Part shown: in pieces, positions 1 through 10,532 of the stretch
Layout of the letters: every line of letters starts with the position of its first letter
How positions within the stretch are numbered: position 1 is the stretch's first letter
Assembly: GCA_964036295.1 (NCBI GenBank)
Contig: OZ038470.1
Span: 9,391,078-9,455,077, forward strand
DNA length: 64,000 nucleotides
Direction of reading: 5' to 3'
From: Plumapathes pennacea
Taxonomy: Eukaryota > Cnidaria > Anthozoa > Antipatharia > Myriopathidae
Notes under the pieces: model-generated
The model's database searches: none
Told to the model about the DNA's origin: nothing
The model's input: the letters and a program-made list of their open reading frames with translations, nothing else
Translations under genes and position numbers: made by a program

Positions 1-595
1 AGACGCATTAGCAAGTTTTATCTCAAATCTTAGGTTTGACTTCAGCCCACTTTGATAATAAACCCCATGATCGTCTAACAGCGGGTGAGATAGTGGAATA
101 CAATACCTCTGAGCGTAGGATAAATTCGTGAGTTTCATAATCTTAGAATCGCCAGTTTCTGCCGCTCTAATCTTTCTTTTGTCTTCTTGTCATGATTCCT
201 CTTTTCATATCTTCCTCACACGTCAACATATCATGATACCCATGAAAAATGTCATATTTGTCTGTGTCACAAATAGTTTTTCCTCCAAAGAAAATTTTCA
301 TGTGGTTCACTAAGTTTCTTGATACGTTTTGAACGAGGTGGTTGCTTGCAACACCCTTTTCTATCTTGACGTTAAACCTCAAAAACATACTCTTTGGAAC
401 GAAAACCATGTTTCATACAACCTCGGGTACATTAACATAAAGTGTTTTTCCAGGCTTAGCAGACGATGGTGTGAAAGTTGTCCTATGAACTGTCCTCTCT
501 GCCTTCATTGCCTTCGACAATCTTGGCCTTCTATTCGGATTAAGTATTTTCTGCAAACGACATATTATTTTAAAAACATCAAAACAAATCTTTAA
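1..595. repeat. 3' end of an E-type monomer
   Basis: Only the MCP 5' half of the monomer is in the window. It matches E1 and E2 at diagnostic sites, such as the CAATACC near 80 where A-D monomers read CGATACC. The HOR preceding A1 is therefore also of the A-E kind. Confidence 0.9.
1..595 (-). pseudogene. MCP: MCP 5' half, E-type copy (cut by window edge)
   Basis: The 5' part of the capsid pseudogene described at 11650-12917. It carries the shared in-frame TGA just upstream of 409 and the shared frameshift between the reading frames ending at 167 and starting at 138. The rest lies left of the window. Confidence 0.85.
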
Positions 596-1617
596 ATGAA
601 AAACATGGAAAAGATTTATTACTCTTCTAGAAAGGATATTGGAAGGGTTTATCCGCAGTCAAGAAACTTTCTACAGAAGCTAAAGTTAGCCTAGAAGAAG
701 CAAGAGATTGGCTATCAAAACAGGCGCTTTGGCAAATTTATCTTCCTCCACCGAATTATGTTCCAATACCACATTGGATTATTTCAGAACCAAACGAAAT
801 TCACCAAGCAGATCTCCTATTCCTCCCCCACGATAAAGTCGGAAGAAAAACTTATATATATATATATGCTTTAGTCGTTATTGATATTGCTTCAAGATAT
901 GTCGATGTAGAAGCTTTGACAAGTAAATCAAGTGATGAAGTGTCAAACGCTTTCAAGAAAATTTACTCAAGAAAGTAAAAATGGCCAAAAACTTGTTGAT
1001 CCGGGAAGAGAGTTTGTTGGATCTGTAACGGTTCTTATGAATGAAAAAAAGCTAGTTATCAAAGATCGAAAACTGCTAATCACAGAGCACAAGCATTCGT
1101 CGAGAGAGCGAACAAAACATTGGGAGAAAAAATATTTAGTCAACAATATGCTGACGAAATGTTAACTGAAGGTAGATCAACAAAGTGGATAAATAGATTA
1201 CCAAATATCGTGAAAACTATCAACAACCACGTCACTCGACTGACTGGCAAAAAAGCCATCGACGCTTATCGTGAGAAAATTGTTGAACAACAGACTAAGA
1301 ATTATTCAAGACCTGTTGGGTTTAATGAAAAAAGGCTTGACTCAATCGAAAAAGTAAGATATCTTGTCTTGCCAGGAGAGGAAGAAGGAGGAAACCTAAG
1401 AAGGGCAACAGATCCCATATGGAGTACAAACGTTTTTGAGTTGAAAAAATCCATAATATCTAAAAATCAACCAGTTTTGTATTATTTAGTCGATGGACCA
1501 AAAAGAGGATTCGCCAGAGAAGAGTTACTAATCATACCATATGGCACAGAATTACCTCCAAAAATTTTTCTTAAAACAATAACTTTTCTAAATATCTTTA
1601 ATCCTATAATGCCTTAA
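596..1617 (+). pseudogene. INT: Polinton integrase (rve/DDE), A1 copy
   Basis: In intact Polintons this protein joins the linear element to host DNA in the nucleus. The N-terminal part retains an alpha-helical segment (EEARDWLSKQALWQIYLPPP) followed by the first catalytic aspartate in HQADLLFLPHD. The second aspartate is in VDPGREF near 1003, and the glutamate is in AFVERANK near 1102. The two are about 35 codons apart, as expected for D,D(35)E integrases. The C-terminal part (TRLTGKKA, YSRPVGF, DGPKRGFAREELL, ELPP) is the conserved tail of Polinton integrases and the longest open stretch. The gene is broken by frameshifts after YPQS (near 650), after IYSRK (976) and near 1045, all shared with other monomers; A, C and D also lack 5 bp before VDPG. 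An extra base near 1563 replaces the native FVLKQ end with a longer tail overlapping PolB. Confidence 0.93.
853..867. repeat. TA microsatellite inside integrase
   Basis: A run of alternating T and A encodes Tyr-Ile repeats in the INT core. It is interrupted by a C in B-type monomers (near 4961) and is shorter in C (near 9027), so it is a slippage-prone marker of monomer type. Confidence 0.8.
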
Positions 1618-2362
1618 GGCTAAGGTGTCTATCCCATTTGGTAATATGTTTCTTTTATCGTCTTCCCTACTAAGTGCTATTTTGTTCACTTCTTCCGTGT
1701 ATATGTCATGATCGCGACTTCTAATTAGATTCATCACCCTCATTTTCTTACCGCCGTTGATACGACAATCTTCATAATCCTGAAAATTTATATCCTTATT
1801 AACAAGAAGGTTATTGGAATGTTTAAGGATGAAGTCGGTGGAAGACACGTTTGAAGAATCGAGTACGTAAGAGTCAAGCTTAGCTCTCAAACTGACAAAC
1901 TCTGAAATTTGTCTTCCACCGACTTCATCCTTAAACATTCCAATAACCTTCTTGTTAACTCCAGTAGTAATTCCTGAAGGATGATCCTTTGGGTAATTAC
2001 TAGTGTCAAACGATGTTAAGACATCCCCACTAATACCTTTATAAAAATCATCCGTCTCTATCTCATATATTAATGAATAAGTGTCAGTAAATAGTAACCT
2101 TGCCTTATCATTGTACTTCTCTTTGATGTAACCATAATGAAAATCATACATCAACGTTTTACTTATGTCAAGTATTGACATTCCCAAGTAAACTGGTTTA
2201 TCAAATAATAGCTTCGTCCTATGCATGTGAATAGCTGCTAAATCATTCACAAAATATTTTCCTTCTATCAAAGCTTGGTTTTGAGATAAGTTTCCTAGCT
2301 TGTGACTCGTTAGTGACCAACTTAATGTCTACCCTATTTCGGATATTTTCCATGGTTTTTCC
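1588..2362 (-). pseudogene. POLB: Family B DNA polymerase C-terminal fragment, A1 copy
   Basis: See 9759-10532 for the full description. A-type monomers add a frameshift in the KIF region (GTGAATGATT near 2250, where C has one A fewer), a 6-bp loss beside it, and the inverted duplication 1799-1958 that replaces the KKCKGVKKAVV segment. A continuous frame of 227 codons (1588-2271) results, but its middle encodes the antisense of an upstream PolB segment. The motif C codon at 2077-2079 is TAT. Confidence 0.92.
1799..1958. repeat. 49-bp-arm inverted repeat in PolB (A1)
   Basis: Arms 1799-1847 and 1910-1958 are perfect reverse complements with a 62-bp spacer. The right arm is the native PolB segment encoding NKKVIGMFKDEVGGRQ; the left arm is its inverted copy, which replaces native sequence still present in C monomers. 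It could form a cruciform, or a hairpin in RNA. Confidence 0.95.
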
Positions 2363-2820
2363 TCAGACACTTTTGATGCATACCTGCAAATTCTTCTTCC
2401 TAATTGTTTATTATTCAACAAATCTTTCTTCAAAGACTCTTCATCGTCCAAAGTAAGGATATACGAAAGTCCTTTAAAAATTCCATCAACAACTATTCCC
2501 ATTCCATCTTTCATTAACTCTTGTCCGGACTTTTCTTCATAAACTTTGAATAAACATTCTAAATCAGAATCCTTCATCTTTCTAATATCAACTGCACTTA
2601 TGTTTTCTCCTACATATTCTTCCAAACCAAGCGTCATGGCAACTGACGCAAGAATATCTCTTTTTCTCGATATTTCACTTTGTACCTCTGGATCTATTTC
2701 AGCTTCCTTTTGTGATTCTTTCTTCTTACTTTGTGTTAGTTTTCTTTTTGCTTTAGGTTTTTGTTCTTCTTTTGTTTCGTTCTTTTCAAGATTAACGTAA
2801 TCGTTTACAGTTTCTGCCAT
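2329..2820 (-). pseudogene. Charged unknown Polinton protein, A1 copy
   Basis: See 10499-10990. Here the N-terminus reads EKNETKEEQ, with the lysine shared only with D-type copies. The frame of 163 codons is open. Confidence 0.6.
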
Positions 2821-2840
2821 TTATTTGTCATAACAAAATT

Positions 2841-3436
2841 TTAAGTTGTTTGTGGAATTTCAATATGATATGAAAATGGATGGCGAAGAGAAAAACAAAT
2901 CCTTGAGTGTTTTTCATTTTTTAGTATTTCACAAATAGTTTTCTTTTCATTATTATCAATTCCAGAACCAAACTTTTTAAAAAGTAAATCTGTTCCATCA
3001 AATTCTGGATTATAAAATGCAATAATGCAACCAAGATTTTCTCTGAATGGTTTCGCAATGCTAGTCAATTGTTGAGTTAGAACCCAAACAGAAATTCCAA
3101 TATGTCGTCCACTGAAGCGAGATCGATGAGTTTGCTGCTTCGTTTCTTCACATCTGCACTCACTGCACAATCATCAAGAATTATGAGAACTTTGGTTTGT
3201 CTTTGTAAATCATCCATTTTGGTGTCGTGAAATAGATCTGCACAAATCTCCAAACACTCTTCAACATCTTCAGATTCACTCGCATTTGGCATCGTGACGA
3301 AAAAGCATTTGTCAAGATTAGCGAACCCTTCATAAGTTTTGTTAGTGGCGAACGTTGGACAAATCAAACAAAAAAGTCGAAAACATACTTGGTCGATCTT
3401 GGTCAGTAATCAAGCAAAATCGTATATTTTTAAATC
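2841..3436 (-). pseudogene. ATP: Packaging ATPase, A1 copy, Walker A deleted
   Basis: See 11011-11649. A-type copies have lost about 42 bp near 3393-3400, removing GPTNCGKT and the right arm of the hairpin found in other monomers. They also have a 1-bp deletion near 3116, in GAAGCG versus GAAAGCG in C. The frame is therefore split into 3077-3367 (with the Walker B motif) and 2841-3170. Confidence 0.88.
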
Positions 3437-4692
3437 TTATGAAGATGGCTGAATCCTTACATCTTTCACAACTCCATCACTAACGAAGACTGCTGCATCT
3501 GAAACAACAAACACGTGACAATCGACGGTCGTAGAAGCAATTCCAGCCACGTCTACAACTAATCTCACACCATCCTGAGATCTTCCAACCACAATTCCGT
3601 CTCCATGAAGATTGTTATCTGGTGTGGATCTCAAATCAATCCACAATGCGAACTTGCCATTATGAAAGTCAATTTCCTTAAAGTGATCCTCGACATAATC
3701 AAACCTTTTCAAAATCATTGGCCAAACATTCCGTCTGAAAATAACTTGTGTGGAACACCATTTATAGAAACCTTTACCGAATTAACAAGAGGATTAATAT
3801 ACTGCTCAGCTTTTCTTTCTCCTGAATCGAAACTCTTTAAAAAGAATAACATGATTCCCTTTCATACAACTTCTTGGTGTGTGTACGTGCAAATTAAAAA
3901 CAGCCCCCGTACCAATATCCTTCGAGACTAACGTTTCAAAATGATGCACATCCTCAAAGTAAAAAAGTTCTCCCACTTTGATAAACGCTACTCGCTTGAA
4001 TTGCTAAATTTTCATCTTCAATGGTTGCGTATTCCAATTCTATGTGTGTTAACTCATATCCATGGCCTTTGGTATTGTCTGAAGTTACAACTATATCAGA
4101 CGCATTAGCAAGTTTTATCTCAAATCTTAGGTTTGACTTCAGCCCACTTTGATAATAAACCCCATGATCGTCTAACAGCGGGTGAGATAGTGGAATACGA
4201 TACCTCTGAGCGTAGGATAAATTCGTGAGTTTCATAATCTTAGAATCGCCAGTTTCTGCCGCTCTAATCTTTCTTTTGTCTTCTTGTCATGATTCCTCTT
4301 TTCATATCTTCCTCACACGTCAACATATCATGATACCCATGAAAAATGTCATATTTGTCTGTGTCACAAATAGTTTTTCCTCCAAAGAAAATTTTCATGT
4401 GATTCACTAAGTTTCTTGATACGTTTTGAACGAGGTGGTTGCTTGCAACACCCTTTTCTATCTTGACGTTAAACCTCAAAAACATACTCTTTGGAACGAA
4501 AACCATGTTTCATACAACCTCGGGTACATTAACATAAAGTGTTTTTCCAGGCTTAGCAGACGATGGTGTGAAAGTCGTCCTATGAACTGTCCTCTCTGCC
4601 TTCATTGCCTTCGACAATCTTGGCCTTCTATTCGGATTAAGTATTTTCTGCAAACGACATATTATTTTAAAAACATCAAAACAAATCTTTAA
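3437..4692 (-). pseudogene. MCP: Major capsid protein, A1 copy
   Basis: See 11650-12917. In addition to the shared lesions, this copy has the 13-bp deletion near 3726 and an extra C near 3861. These are common to A, B, D and E and split the C-terminal domain. The pieces are about 4510-4692, 4264-4506, 3954-4235 and 3437-3718. Confidence 0.87.
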
Positions 4693-5682
4693 ATGAAAAA
4701 CATGGAAAAGATTTATTACTCTTCTCGAAAGGATATTGGAAGGGTTTATCCGCAGTCAAGAAACTTTCTACAGAAGCTAAAGTTAGCCTAGAAGAAGCAA
4801 GAGATTGGCTATCAAAACAGGCGCTTTGGCAAATTTATCTTCCTCCACCGAATTATGTTCCAAGACCACATTGGATTATTTCAGAACCAAACGAAATTCA
4901 CCAAGCAGATCTCCTATTCCTCCCCCACGATAAAGTCGGAAGAAAAACTTATATATATACATATGCTTTAGTCGTTATTGATATTGCTTCAAGATATATC
5001 GATGTAGAAGCTTTGACAAGTAAATCAAGTGATGAAGTGTCAAACGCTTTCAAGAAAATTTACTCAAGAAAGTAAAAATGGCAAAAACTTTGATTGTTCA
5101 TCCGGGAAGAGAGTTTGTTGGATCTGTAACGGTTCTTATGAATGAAAAGAAGCTAGTTATCAAAGATCGGAAACTGCTAATCACAGAGCACAAGCATTCG
5201 TCGAGAGAGCGAACAAAACATTAGGAGAAAAAATATTTAGTCAACAATATGCTGACGAAATGTTAACTGAAGGTAGATCAACAAAGTGGATAAATAGATT
5301 ACCAAATATCGTGAAAACTATCGACAACCACGTCACTCGACTGACTGGCAAAAAAGCCATCGACCCTTATCGTGAGAAAAATGTTGAACAACAGACTAAG
5401 AATTATTCAAGACCTGTTGGGTTTAATGAAAAAAGGCTTGACTCAATCGAAAAAGTAAGATATCTTGTCTTGCCAGGAGAGGAAGAAGGAGGAAACCTAA
5501 GAAGGGCAACAGATCCCATATGGAGTACAAACGTTTTTGAGTTGAAAAAATCCATAATATCTAAAAATCAACCAGTTTTGTATTATTTAGTCGATGGACC
5601 AAAAAGAGGATTCGCCAGAGAAGAATTACTAATCATACCATATGGCACAGAATTACCTCCAAAATTTGTCTTAAAACAATAA
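4693..5682 (+). pseudogene. INT: Polinton integrase, B1 copy
   Basis: The C-terminal frame is open from about 5146 to 5682 and keeps the native FVLKQ end. The second catalytic codon (5099-5101) reads CAT, giving VHPG instead of VDPG, so this copy would be inactive even without frameshifts. The first aspartate codon is at 4908-4910 and the glutamate codon at 5203-5205. One base is missing in GGCAAAAAC near 5080. Confidence 0.93.
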
Positions 5683-5687
5683 CTTTT

Positions 5688-6462
5688 CTAAATATCTTTA
5701 ATCCTATAATGCCTTAAGGCTAAGGTGTCTATCCCATTTGGTAATATGTTTCTTTTATCGTCTTCCCTACTAAGTGCTATTTTGTTCACTTCTTCCGTGT
5801 ATATGTCATGATCGCGACTTCTAATTAGATTCATCACCCTCATTTTCTTACCGCCGTTGATACGACAATCTTCATAATCCTGAAAATTTATATCCTTATT
5901 AACAAGAAGGTTATTGGAATGTTTAAGGATGAAGTCGGTGGAAGACACGTTTGAAGAATCGAGTACGTAAGAGTCAAGCTTAGCTCTCAAACTGACAAAC
6001 TCTGAAATTTGTCTTCCACCAACTTCATCCTTAAACATTCCAATAACCTTCTTGTTAACTCCAGTAGTAATTCCTGAAGGATGATCCTTTGGGTAATTAC
6101 TAGTGTCAAACGATGTTAAGACATCTCCACTAACACCTTTATAAAAATCATCCGTCTCTATCTCATATATTAATGAATAAGTGTCAGTAAATAGTAACCT
6201 TGCCTTATCATTGTACTTCTCTTTGATGTAACCATAATGAAAATCATACATCAACGTTTTACTTATGTCAAGTATTGACATTCCCAAGTAAACTGGTTTA
6301 TCAAATAATAGCTTCGTCCTATGCATGTGAATAGCTGCTAAATCATTCACAAAATATTTTCCTTCTATCAAAGCTTGGTTTTGAGATAAGTTTCCTAGCT
6401 TGTGACTCGTTAGTGACCAACTTAATGTCTACCCTATTTCGGATATTTTCCATGGTTTTTCC
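5688..6462 (-). pseudogene. POLB: PolB C-terminal fragment, B1 copy
   Basis: A/B/D/E form with the inverted duplication. The 5688-6371 part is one frame of 227 codons. The native arm has CCAACTTC in place of CCGACTTC, a silent change in PolB that creates a single arm mismatch. Confidence 0.92.
5899..6058. repeat. Inverted repeat in PolB (B1)
   Basis: Arms 5899-5947 and 6010-6058 with one mismatch. Confidence 0.93.
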
Positions 6463-6918
6463 TCAGACACTTTTGATGCATACCTGCAAATTCTTCTTCC
6501 TAATTGTTTATTATTCAACAAATCTTTCTTCAAAGACTCTTCATCGTCCAAAGTAAGGATATACGAAAGTCCTTTAAAAATTCCAAACAACTATTCCCAT
6601 TCCATCTTTCATTAACTCTTGTCCGGACTTTTCTTCATAAACTTTGAATAAACATTCTAAATCAGAATCCTTCATTTTTCTAATATCAACTGCACTTATG
6701 TTTTCTCCTACATATTCTTCCAAACCAAGCGTCATGGCAACACACGCAAGAATATCTCTTTTTCTCGATATTTCACTTTGTACCTCTGGATCTATTTCAG
6801 CTTCCTTTTGTGATTCTTTCTTCTTACTTTGTGTTAGTTTTCTTTTTGCTTTAGGTTTTTGTTCTTCTTTTGTTTCGTTCTCTTCAAGATTAACGTAATC
6901 GTTTACAGTTTCTGCCAT
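6429..6918 (-). pseudogene. Charged unknown protein, B1 copy, truncated
   Basis: A 2-bp deletion (CCAAACAAC near 6583 against CCATCAACAAC elsewhere) shifts the frame after GMGIVV and stops it at 6574, leaving 114 codons. It also has ACVAM in place of ASVAM. Both are constant in B copies. Confidence 0.65.
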
Positions 6919-6938
6919 TTATTTGTCATAACAAAATT

Positions 6939-7576
6939 TTAAGTTGTTTGTGGAATTTCAATATGATATGAAAATGGATGGCGAAGAGAAAAACAAATCC
7001 TTGAGTGTTTTTCAATTTTTAGTATTTCACAAATAGTTTTCTTTTCATTATTATCAATTCCAGAACCAAACTTTTTAAAAAGTAAATCTGTTCCATCAAA
7101 TTCTGGATTATAAAATGCAATAATGCAACCAAGATTTTCTCTGAATGGTTTCGCAATGCTAGTCAATTGTTGAGTTAGAACCCAAACAGAAATTCCAATA
7201 TGTCGTCCACTGAAGCGAGATCGATGAGTTTGCTGCTTCGTTTCTTCACATCTGCACTCACTGCACAATCATCAAGAATTATGAGAACTTTGGTTTGTCT
7301 TTGTAAATCATCCATTTTGATGTCGTGAAATAGATCTGCACAAATCTCCAAACACTCTTCAACATCTTCAGATTCACTCGCATTTGGCATCGTGACGAAA
7401 AAGCATTTGTCAAGATTAGCGAACCCTTCATAAGTTTTGTTAGTGGCGAACGTTGGACAAATCAAACAAAAAAGTCGAAAACATACTTGGTCGATCTCTC
7501 AAAAGATCGACCAAGTATTGTGTTTTCCCACAATTTGTTGGGCCAGTAATCAAGCAAAATCGTATATTTTTAAATC
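6939..7576 (-). pseudogene. ATP: Packaging ATPase, B1 copy
   Basis: Walker A GPTNCGKT is present at 7521-7544. It is followed by the hairpin 7483-7518, which shifts the frame relative to the LICPTF part, and by the shared 1-bp deletion near 7214. This copy reads DIKMDD, shared with D, where A, C and E read DTKMDD. Confidence 0.88.
7483..7518. repeat. 15-bp-arm hairpin next to Walker A (B1)
   Basis: Arms 7483-7497 and 7504-7518 are perfect, with a 6-nt loop. One arm encodes the residues just after Walker A (YLVDL); the other looks like an inverted copy of it. Confidence 0.95.
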
Positions 7577-8832
7577 TTATGAAGATGGCTGAATCCTTAC
7601 ATCTTTCACAACTCCATCACTAACGAAGACTGCTGCATCTGAAACAACAAACACGTGACAATCGACGGTCGTAAAAGCAATTCCAGCCACGTCTACAACT
7701 AATCTCACACCATCCTGAGATCTTCCAACCACAATTCCGTCTCCATGAAGATTGTTATCTGGTGTGGATCTCAAATCAATCCACAATGCGAACTTGCCAT
7801 TATGAAAGTCAATTTCCTTAAAGTGATCCTCGACATAATCAAACCTTTTCAAAATCATTGGCCAAACATTCCGTCTGAAAATAACTTGTGTGGAACACCA
7901 TTTATAGAAACCTTTACCGAATTAACAAGAGGATTAATAAACTCCTCAGCTTTTCTTTCTCCTGAATCGAAACTCTTTAAAAAGAATAACATGATTCCCT
8001 TTCATACAACTTCTTGGTGTGTTTACGTGCAAATTAAAAACAGCCCCCGTACCAATATCCTTCCAGGCTAACGTTTCAAAATGATGCACATCCTCAAAGT
8101 AAAAAAGTTCTCCCACTTTGATAAACGCTACTCGCTTGAATTGCTAAATTTTCATCTTCAATGGTTGCGTATTCCAATTCTATGTGTGTTAACTCATATC
8201 CATGGCCTTTGGTATTGTCTGAAGTTACAACTATATCAGACGCATTAGCAAGTTTTATCTCAAATCTTAGGTTTGACTTCAGCCCACTTTGATAATAAAC
8301 CCCATGATCGTCTAACAGCGGGTGAGATAGTGGAATACGATACCTCTGAGCGTAGGATAAATTCGTGAGTTTCATAATCTTAGAATCGCCAGTTTCTGCC
8401 GCTCTAATCTTTCTTTTGTCTTCTTGTCATGATTCCTCTTTTCATATCTTCCTCACACGTCAACATATCATGATACCCATGAAAAATGTCATATTTGTCT
8501 GTGTCACAAATAGTTTTTCCTCCAAAGAAAATTTTCATGTGGTTCACTAAGTTTCTTGATACGTTTTGAACGAGGTGGTTGCTTGCAACACCCTTTTCTA
8601 TCTTGACGTTAAACCTCAAAAACATACTCTTTGGAACGAAAACCATGTTTCATACAACCTCGGGTACATTAACATAAAGTGTTTTTCCAGGCTTAGCAGA
8701 CGATGGTGTGAAAGTCGTCCTATGAACTGTCCTCTCTGCCTTCATTACCTTCGACAATCTTGGCCTTCTATTCGGATTAAGTATTTTCTGCAAACGACAT
8801 ATTATTTTAAAAACATCAAAACAAATCTTTAA
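7577..8832 (-). pseudogene. MCP: Major capsid protein, B1 copy
   Basis: It has the 13-bp deletion and extra C of the A/B/D/E group. The 5' frame (stop at 8650) is open through 8868, into the INT start on the other strand. AAACTCCTC near 7938 is shared with E. Confidence 0.87.
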
Positions 8833-9753
8833 ATGAAAAACATGGAAAAGATTTATCACTCTTCTCAAAAGGATATTGGAAGGGTTTATCCGCAGTCAAG
8901 AAACTTTCTACAGAAGCTAAAGTTAGCCTAGAAGAAGCAAGAGATTGGCTATCAAAACAGGCGCTTTGGCAAATTTATCTTCCTCCACCGAATTATGTTC
9001 CAAGACCACACATCGGAAGAAAAACTTATATATATATATGCTTTAGTCGTTATTGATATTGCTTCAAGATATGTCGATGTAGAAGCTTTGACAAGTAAAT
9101 CAAGTGATGAAGTGTCAAACGCTTTCAAGAAAATTTACTCAAGAAAGTAAAAATGGCCAAAAACTTGTTGATCCGGGAAGAGAGTTTGTTGGATCTGTAA
9201 CGGTTCTTATGAATGAAAAAAAGCTAGTTATCAAAGATCGGAAACTGCTAATCACAGAGCACAAGCATTCGTCGAGAGAGCGAACAAAACATTGGGAGAA
9301 AAAATATTTAGTCAACAATATGCTGACGAAATGTTAACTGAAGGTAGATCAACAAAGTGGATAAATAGATTACCAAATATCGTGAAAACTATCAACAACC
9401 ACGTCACTCGACTGACTGACAAAAAAGCCATCGACGCTTATCGTGAGAAAAATGTTGAACAAAAGACTAAGAATCATTCAAGACCTGTTGGGTTTAATGA
9501 AAAAAGGCTTGACTCAATCGAAAAAGTAAGATATCTTGTCTTGCCAGGAGAGGAAGAAGGAGGAAACCTAAGAAGGGCAACAGATCCCATATGGAGTACA
9601 AACGTTTTTGAGTTGAAAAAATCCATAATATCTAAAAATCAACCAGTTTTGTATTATTTAGTCGATGGACCAAAAAGAGGATTCGCCAGAGAAGAATTAC
9701 TAATCATACCATATGACACAGAATTACCTCCAAAATTTGTCTTAAAACAATAA
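8833..9753 (+). pseudogene. INT: Polinton integrase, C1 copy, core deleted
   Basis: A net loss of about 63 bp at about 9011 removes the HQADLLFLPHD segment with the first catalytic aspartate. The second aspartate (VDPGREF) and the glutamate (AFVERANK) remain. The native FVLKQ end is kept. A private change gives TRLTDKKA and NHSRPVGF. Confidence 0.93.
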
Positions 9754-9758
9754 CTTTT

Positions 9759-10532
9759 CTAAATATCTTTAATCCTATAATGCCTTAAGGCTAAGGTGTC
9801 TACCCGATTTGGTAATATGTTTCTTTCATCGTCTTCCCTACTAAGTGCTATTTTGTTCACTTCTTCCGTGTATATGTCATGATCGCGACTTCTAATTAGA
9901 TTCATCACCCTCATTTTCTTACCGCCGTTGATACGACAATCTTCATAATCCTGAAAATTTATATCCTTATAACGACAGCCTTCTTAACGCCCTTACACTT
10001 CTTTTCCTCCTTCGTTTGAAGAATCGAGTACGTAAGAGTAAAGCTTAGCTCCCAAGCTGACAAACTCTGAAATTTGTCTTCCACCGACTTCATCCTTAAA
10101 CATTCCAATAACCTTCTTGTTAACTCCAGTAGTAATTCCTGAAGGATGATCCTTTGGGTAATTACTAGTGTCAAACGATGTTAAGACATCCCCACTAATA
10201 CCTTTATAAGAATCATCCCTCTCTATCTCATACATTAATGAATAAGTGTCAGTAAATAGTAACCTTGCCTTATCATTGTACTTCTCTTTGATGTAACCAT
10301 AATGAAAATCATACATCAACGTTTTACTTATGTCAAGTATTGACATTCCCAAGTAAACTGGTTTATCAAATAATAGCTTCGTTCTATGCATGTGAATAGC
10401 TGCTAAATCATCACAAAATATTTTCCTTCTATCAATATCAAAGCTTGGTTTTGAGATAAGTTTCCTAGCTTGTGAGTCGTTAGCGACCAACTTAATGTCT
10501 ACCCTATTTCGGATATTTTCCATGGTTTTTCC
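9759..10532 (-). pseudogene. POLB: Family B DNA polymerase C-terminal fragment, C1 (best copy)
   Basis: Palm and thumb end of a Polinton-type protein-primed DNA polymerase, which in intact elements replicates the linear genome. In order it shows GKTMENIRNRV, HRTKLLF, KPVYLGMSILDISKTLMYDF, the motif C region, YPKDHPSG, NKKVIGMFKDE, KKCKGVKKAVV, EEVNKIALS and the C-terminal DTLALRHY. Family B motif C is normally DTDS; here it reads DTYS, as in every monomer, so a metal-binding aspartate is lost. Relative to the A/B/D/E copies, C keeps the native KKCKGVKKAVV segment and FDIDRR. It still has a frameshift after DSSN and a 1-bp deletion near 9969. The 5' end is a deletion junction: exonuclease, TPR and most of the polymerase are absent, and the fragment starts inside the last codons of the upstream unknown gene. 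Confidence 0.94.

Larger units (their letters stand above)
596..4692. repeat. Monomer A1 (4097 bp)
   Basis: Type A. Markers are the Walker A deletion at about 3393 and the AGACTAAC variant in MCP near 3926, which is shared with D. Confidence 0.93.
4693..8832. repeat. Monomer B1 (4140 bp)
   Basis: Type B. Markers are CAT instead of GAT at the second INT catalytic codon (5099-5101), a single arm mismatch in the PolB inverted repeat, the 2-bp deletion near 6583 in the unknown gene, and AAACTCCTC in MCP near 7938, which is shared with E. Confidence 0.93.

Noticed and set aside
1799..1958. PolB inverted repeat as a Polinton terminal inverted repeat or attachment site
   Set aside because: The arms are coding PolB sequence with a short spacer inside the gene, not at element ends, and the repeat is absent from C monomers.
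2546..2800. 84-codon + strand frame with a hydrophobic, serine/cysteine-rich product, repeated in every monomer
   Set aside because: It is the exact antisense of the lysine/glutamate-rich part of the unknown gene (K/E codons read backwards give F/S/L). No independent support as a gene.
3605..3931. 108-codon and other + strand frames over the MCP region
   Set aside because: Antisense shadows of MCP; they have no family resemblance and vary with MCP indels.
8650..8652. In-frame TGA in MCP as a sign of a recoded genetic code
   Set aside because: TGA, TAA and TAG all occur as breaks in recognised genes, together with frameshifts, so ordinary decay explains it.
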